8,624 bases of DNA. It comes from Inquilinus sp. (lineage in GTDB: Bacteria > Pseudomonadota > Alphaproteobacteria > DSM-16000 > Inquilinaceae). A program made the translations under genes and the position numbers. The notes beneath the pieces are model-generated. The model did not search any database, was not told the origin of the DNA, and saw only the letters and a list, made by a program, of their open reading frames with translations. Below, one piece after another: positions 6,316 through 8,624 of this stretch (its first letter is position 1; each line of letters starts with the position of its first letter). Location of the stretch: contig JABDIP010000383.1 in NCBI GenBank assembly GCA_013003675.1, forward strand, positions 1 to 8,624. The letters run 5' to 3'.

Positions 6316-6346
6316 AGCGATGGTAATATAGTTACGCCTTATCGCT
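6316..6346. promoter_or_regulatory. Nested dyad in the divergent intergenic region, candidate operator
   Basis: AGCGAT (6316-6321) and ATCGCT (6341-6346) are perfect 6-bp inverted arms. Inside them GTAA (6323-6326) and TTAC (6332-6335) form a second dyad around TATAG. This AT-rich patch sits in the 290-bp gap between the divergent operon and decarboxylase genes, so it could be a shared operator. Apart from this and the candidate promoters, the gap holds nothing I can identify. Confidence 0.3.
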
Positions 6347-6425
6347 CCGCCACCTTCGGTACCAGTGTGCCGCGGCTGAACGCCGGCAACGAACAATCTA
6401 TTTCACGGCCTCGCAAAACCTTTAC

Positions 6426-6453
6426 TTTTCAACAAGTTCGGCAAGGGTATGGT
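6426..6453 (+). promoter_or_regulatory. Candidate promoter of the ornithine decarboxylase-like gene
   Basis: TTTTCA (6426-6431) and TATGGT (6448-6453) each match 4 of 6 consensus bases at a 16-bp spacing, about 57 nt upstream of the ATG at 6510. It is the best sigma-70-like pair I can see in this AT-richer patch, but the match is modest. Confidence 0.3.
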
Positions 6454-6509
6454 GGAACGATCGCGCCCCGGACCGTCTTCTGCGGCGCGGCTCGCGAAAG
6501 GCGTAGCGG

Positions 6510-7712
6510 ATGATTGACAGCTTCGATACCGCCGCGGAGATGGCCGCCCGGCTAGAGCCGGAAGAGCCGGTCTACTGCCTGCGCCCACACGTGATCAGCG
6601 CCACGGCCCGGCGCTTCGTGACCGGGTTCCCCGGCGACGTGCTCTATGCCGTGAAGTGCAACGACAATCCGATCGTGTTGCAGGCCATCCATGATGGCGG
6701 CGTGCGCCATTTCGACACCGCGTCGGTGGCGGAAGTGGCGGAGATCGCCGGCCATTTCCCGGAGCAGACCAGCCACTACATGCATCCGGTGAAGAGCCAG
6801 CGTTCGATCGAGGAGGCGTATTTCCACTACGGCGTCCGCAGCTTCGCGGTCGACCATCCCGACGAGTTGGAAAAGCTGCTCGAGGTGACCGGCGGGCGCG
6901 ATCTGACAGTGGTCGTCCGCGTGCAGACGCCCCGGAACATGGCCGTGTTCGACCTCGGCGGCAAATTCGGCGCCAGCGTCGAAGAGGCGGCGGAATTGTT
7001 GCGCGCCGCGTCGGCGCCCGACCGGCGTCTCGGACTGACCTTTCACGTCGGCTCGCAATGCCTGAACCCGGATGCCTATCGGCGGGCCATCAAACTGGCC
7101 GGCCGCGTCCTGCGTCTGGCCCGGGTGCCGATCGACATCCTCGATGTCGGCGGCGGGTTCCCGGTCGCCTATGCCGGGGTCGATGTGCCGCCACTGGAGG
7201 ATTTCTTCGCGGCGATCGACGAGACCGCCACCGGCATCCGGCTTCCCGAAGGCTGTCGCCTGTTGTGCGAACCCGGGCGCAGCATGGTCGCAGAGGGGTG
7301 TTCGATCGTCGTGCGGGTGACATTGCGCCGCAGCGACTCGCTCTATCTGAATGACGGCATCTACGGCGGTCTGTCGGACCTCACCTTCAACGGCATCGAC
7401 ATGCCGATGCGAGTCATCCGGGCCATCGGCGGTAAGCCGCGGCCGGCTGCCGATCCCGACAATCTGGCCGCATTCCGGCTGTTCGGGCCGACCTGCGATT
7501 CGGGGGACAAGCTGCCGCGCCCCTACCTGCTCGACGCCGGTGTCGCCGACGGCGACTGGATCGAGATCGGCCAGGCGGGTGCCTACTCGAACGTGCTGGC
7601 AACCCGGTTCAACGGCTTCCAGTCGGCCCGGACCGTGCTGGTACGGGACGACGCTTTCCGCCCCGGTCCGGCCGACCGCCACGACCGACAGACGCGGCAG
7701 GCGGCCGAATAG
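6510..7712 (+). CDS. Fold-type III PLP decarboxylase, eukaryotic-type ornithine decarboxylase family, 400 aa
   Basis: The family decarboxylates basic amino acids (ornithine to putrescine, lysine to cadaverine; diaminopimelate in a sister branch) as cytoplasmic homodimers. Visible: Schiff-base Lys49 in Y-A-V-K-C-N (46-51), F-H-V-G-S-Q (178-183), D-V-G-G-G-F (212-217), the PLP-phosphate motif E-P-G-R-S (254-258), G-P-T-C-D-S (326-331) with Cys329 from the partner subunit matching Cys360 of the trypanosome enzyme, and G-A-Y (357-359) with F-N-G-F (367-370). GPTCDS favours ornithine/lysine decarboxylase over diaminopimelate decarboxylase. One oddity: the substrate-carboxamine Asp of classical ornithine decarboxylase (Asp332 in trypanosome numbering) falls on Asn294 in L-T-F-N-G by my hand alignment, so the substrate may differ. 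The ATG at 6510 follows GAAAGG (6496-6501). The last 20 residues are polar and Arg/Asp/Gln-rich, probably disordered. It is a single gene, divergent from the operon and convergent with the PilZ gene. Confidence 0.88.
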   Translation: MIDSFDTAAEMAARLEPEEPVYCLRPHVISATARRFVTGFPGDVLYAVKCNDNPIVLQAIHDGGVRHFDTASVAEVAEIAGHFPEQTSHYMHPVKSQRSIEEAYFHYGVRSFAVDHPDELEKLLEVTGGRDLTVVVRVQTPRNMAVFDLGGKFGASVEEAAELLRAASAPDRRLGLTFHVGSQCLNPDAYRRAIKLAGRVLRLARVPIDILDVGGGFPVAYAGVDVPPLEDFFAAIDETATGIRLPEGCRLLCEPGRSMVAEGCSIVVRVTLRRSDSLYLNDGIYGGLSDLTFNGIDMPMRVIRAIGGKPRPAADPDNLAAFRLFGPTCDSGDKLPRPYLLDAGVADGDWIEIGQAGAYSNVLATRFNGFQSARTVLVRDDAFRPGPADRHDRQTRQAAE

Positions 7713-7729
7713 TCATTTCGCGGGGGATT

Positions 7730-7770
7730 TTGGCCGCCTGCGGGGCAGGGGCCGGACCAGGATCGGCCAA
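7730..7770 (+). terminator. Strong hairpin after the decarboxylase gene, possible terminator without U-tract
   Basis: Starting 19 nt past the TAG, GGCC-G-CCTGC (7732-7741), loop GGG, then GCAGG-GGCC (7745-7753) form a 9-bp GC-rich stem with one bulged G. An outer TTGGCCG (7730-7736) can alternatively pair with CGGCCAA (7764-7770). No T-run follows on the plus strand, and only AAAATC follows on the minus strand. It is therefore not a classical intrinsic terminator; it may stabilise the 3' end or act with Rho. Confidence 0.4.
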
Positions 7771-7829
7771 GACCGACCCGATCTGAGCCGTGATTCCTGT
7801 TTTACCTGAACAAGTTAGAGACTGAATTT

Positions 7830-7856
7830 CGCTTCACACCGTCCCGATGTGAAGCG
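7830..7856 (-). terminator. 9-bp perfect hairpin just after the PilZ gene, likely terminator
   Basis: CGCTTCACA (7830-7838) and TGTGAAGCG (7848-7856) are perfect inverted arms around a 9-nt loop. Read on the minus strand it begins 8 nt past the PilZ stop codon, the usual place for a terminator. The following bases AAATTC contain only two T, so termination strength is uncertain. It could also serve convergent transcripts from the decarboxylase gene. Confidence 0.5.
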
Positions 7857-7864
7857 CTCGGCCC

Positions 7865-8530
7865 CTATTCGATCTGGCCGGTGATGTCCTGCCGAATACG
7901 CGGCAAGGTGCCGCCTAGGAGCTCGGCGATCCGTTCCGGCGGGTCCAGGAATTCGACACCGATCTCGCACTCGTTGCGCCAGACCAGCCGGCCGGGAAAG
8001 TCCCCGAAGCGCGGCATCGACACCATGACCCGGTCTTCCAGTTCGGTCGGCTGGACCAGCCGGATCTTGGCGCCGCTGGCCGACAGATTCAGGACGACGG
8101 CCTCGGCCGTCTGGCCGCCGGAAAAGACGCTGGCCGACCACAGCACCGAGCAGCGGACATGGCGGCGCTGCTCCATGACCGAGGGCTGTGCCTGCTCCAG
8201 CGATTCGATGAACGCCTGGATCACCTTCGGTCCGGCGGCATAGCGGAAGCCGGCCAGATCGTCGCGGCACCACGCCAACTCGACGCGGATGCTGTCCTGG
8301 CCGTCGACCTTCAGTGTCGTCGGGCCCTCGGAACCGAACGGCTCGTCCAGACGCACCCGAATCCCCCCGGCGGAGAGATTGACGATCTGACAGGGGACCG
8401 AGCGGTCGTCGGCCAGCAGGCGGGCGGAGACGAGAATGGAACGACGCAGATGCTGCTGACGGTCCAATGGTCCGCGCGGCGCGTCGGCATCCGCGTCGAC
8501 AGTCTCGGCTGGTTTTGTTGTAGCAATCAT
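7865..8530 (-). CDS. Tandem PilZ-domain protein, probable c-di-GMP effector, 221 aa
   Basis: PilZ domains bind cyclic di-GMP through an RxxxR loop and an [D/N]xSxxG strand motif and control motility, polysaccharide or adhesion. Two copies are visible. Domain 1 (about 24-110) has N-L-S-A-G-G (51-56), but the loop reads Q-Q-H-L-R (25-29), with Gln in place of the first Arg. Domain 2 (about 119-200) has a complete R-R-H-V-R (122-126), N-L-S-A-S-G (148-153) and a G-V-E-F closing strand (191-194). Domain 2 should bind the ligand; domain 1 may have lost binding. There is no membrane segment or signal peptide, so it is cytosolic. The ATG at 8530 is chosen because it gives a short polar leader before domain 1. 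It has no clear Shine-Dalgarno sequence, and an in-frame TTG at 8593 would add 21 residues. It is monocistronic as far as the window shows, with a hairpin right after the stop. The target process cannot be inferred from its neighbours. Confidence 0.88.
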   Translation of the reverse strand: MIATTKPAETVDADADAPRGPLDRQQHLRRSILVSARLLADDRSVPCQIVNLSAGGIRVRLDEPFGSEGPTTLKVDGQDSIRVELAWCRDDLAGFRYAAGPKVIQAFIESLEQAQPSVMEQRRHVRCSVLWSASVFSGGQTAEAVVLNLSASGAKIRLVQPTELEDRVMVSMPRFGDFPGRLVWRNECEIGVEFLDPPERIAELLGGTLPRIRQDITGQIE

Positions 8531-8624
8531 ATCGAAAAGCGGCGAGGTCCATGCAATATGTTTGGTTAATGGTCGGGGAAACTGCTTGCGCAAAGATTAA
8601 TGCCCAAGAGAACCGCACATGAAT
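8531..8624 (-). promoter_or_regulatory. Upstream region of the PilZ gene, AT-richer, with TTAA boxes
   Basis: The minus strand carries two ATTAA boxes (around 8596-8600 and 8565-8569), and one is followed by N7-TATT, a partial match to the CtrA pattern TTAA-N7-TTAA. TTGCGCAA at 8586-8593 is an 8-bp palindrome. A -10-like CATATT lies about 25 nt before the ATG at 8530. No convincing -35 is visible. The assignment as promoter region rests mainly on position. Confidence 0.3.

Noticed and set aside
6552..7682. A 376-codon minus-strand frame opposite the decarboxylase
   Set aside because: It is antisense to a gene with all family motifs, and its composition is typical of a GC-driven shadow.
7815..8618. 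A 267-codon minus-strand frame overlapping the PilZ gene
   Set aside because: It reads the same strand in a different frame, is Arg/Gly-rich and lacks motifs; the PilZ frame is clearly the real one.

Overview
The window is high-GC DNA, strongly GC-biased at third codon positions, with densely packed genes and long spurious open frames antisense to the real ones. Gene content and style (HpaC-type flavin reductase, single-ACT threonine deaminase, membrane-anchored penicillin-acylase-family hydrolase, CaiB-type CoA transferase, eukaryotic-type ornithine decarboxylase, two-domain PilZ protein) suggest an alphaproteobacterium, perhaps of the Rhodospirillales. That placement is inference; there is no rRNA or marker gene.

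Layout from left to right. (1) Positions 1-393, minus strand: the 5' part of a gene running off the left edge. It encodes a secreted protein with a clear signal peptide, then a Gly/Ser/Asn/Asp low-complexity tract. (2) Positions 394-773: a divergent intergenic region, AT-rich at 506-573, with several dyads, TTAA boxes, a consensus TTGACA and stable hairpins. (3) Positions 774-1280, plus strand: a flavin reductase-like protein. (4) Positions 1290-6219, minus strand: a tight three-gene operon, transcribed CoA transferase > penicillin-acylase-family hydrolase > threonine ammonia-lyase. The first junction overlaps by 8 nt and the second has a 3-nt gap. (5) Positions 6220-6509: a divergent promoter region. 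(6) Positions 6510-7712, plus strand: a fold-type III PLP decarboxylase of the ornithine decarboxylase family. (7) Positions 7713-7864: a convergent gap with two strong hairpins. (8) Positions 7865-8530, minus strand: a tandem PilZ-domain protein, the likely c-di-GMP effector here. Its upstream region runs to the right edge.

How the genes may work together: the operon's tight junctions imply co-translation, but acyl-CoA transfer, periplasmic amide hydrolysis and threonine deamination do not form a textbook pathway. One speculative reading is salvage of N-acylated amino compounds: the acylase releases an acid and an amine or amino acid, the CoA transferase activates the acid, and the deaminase consumes Thr or Ser. 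The divergent decarboxylase would make a polyamine. I found no mobile element, CRISPR array, tRNA/rRNA or defence system, and no clearly new multi-gene system. The items most worth a second look are the Gly/Asp-rich secreted protein and its promoter region, the altered specificity segment of the decarboxylase, the half-degenerate tandem PilZ protein, and the odd operon.
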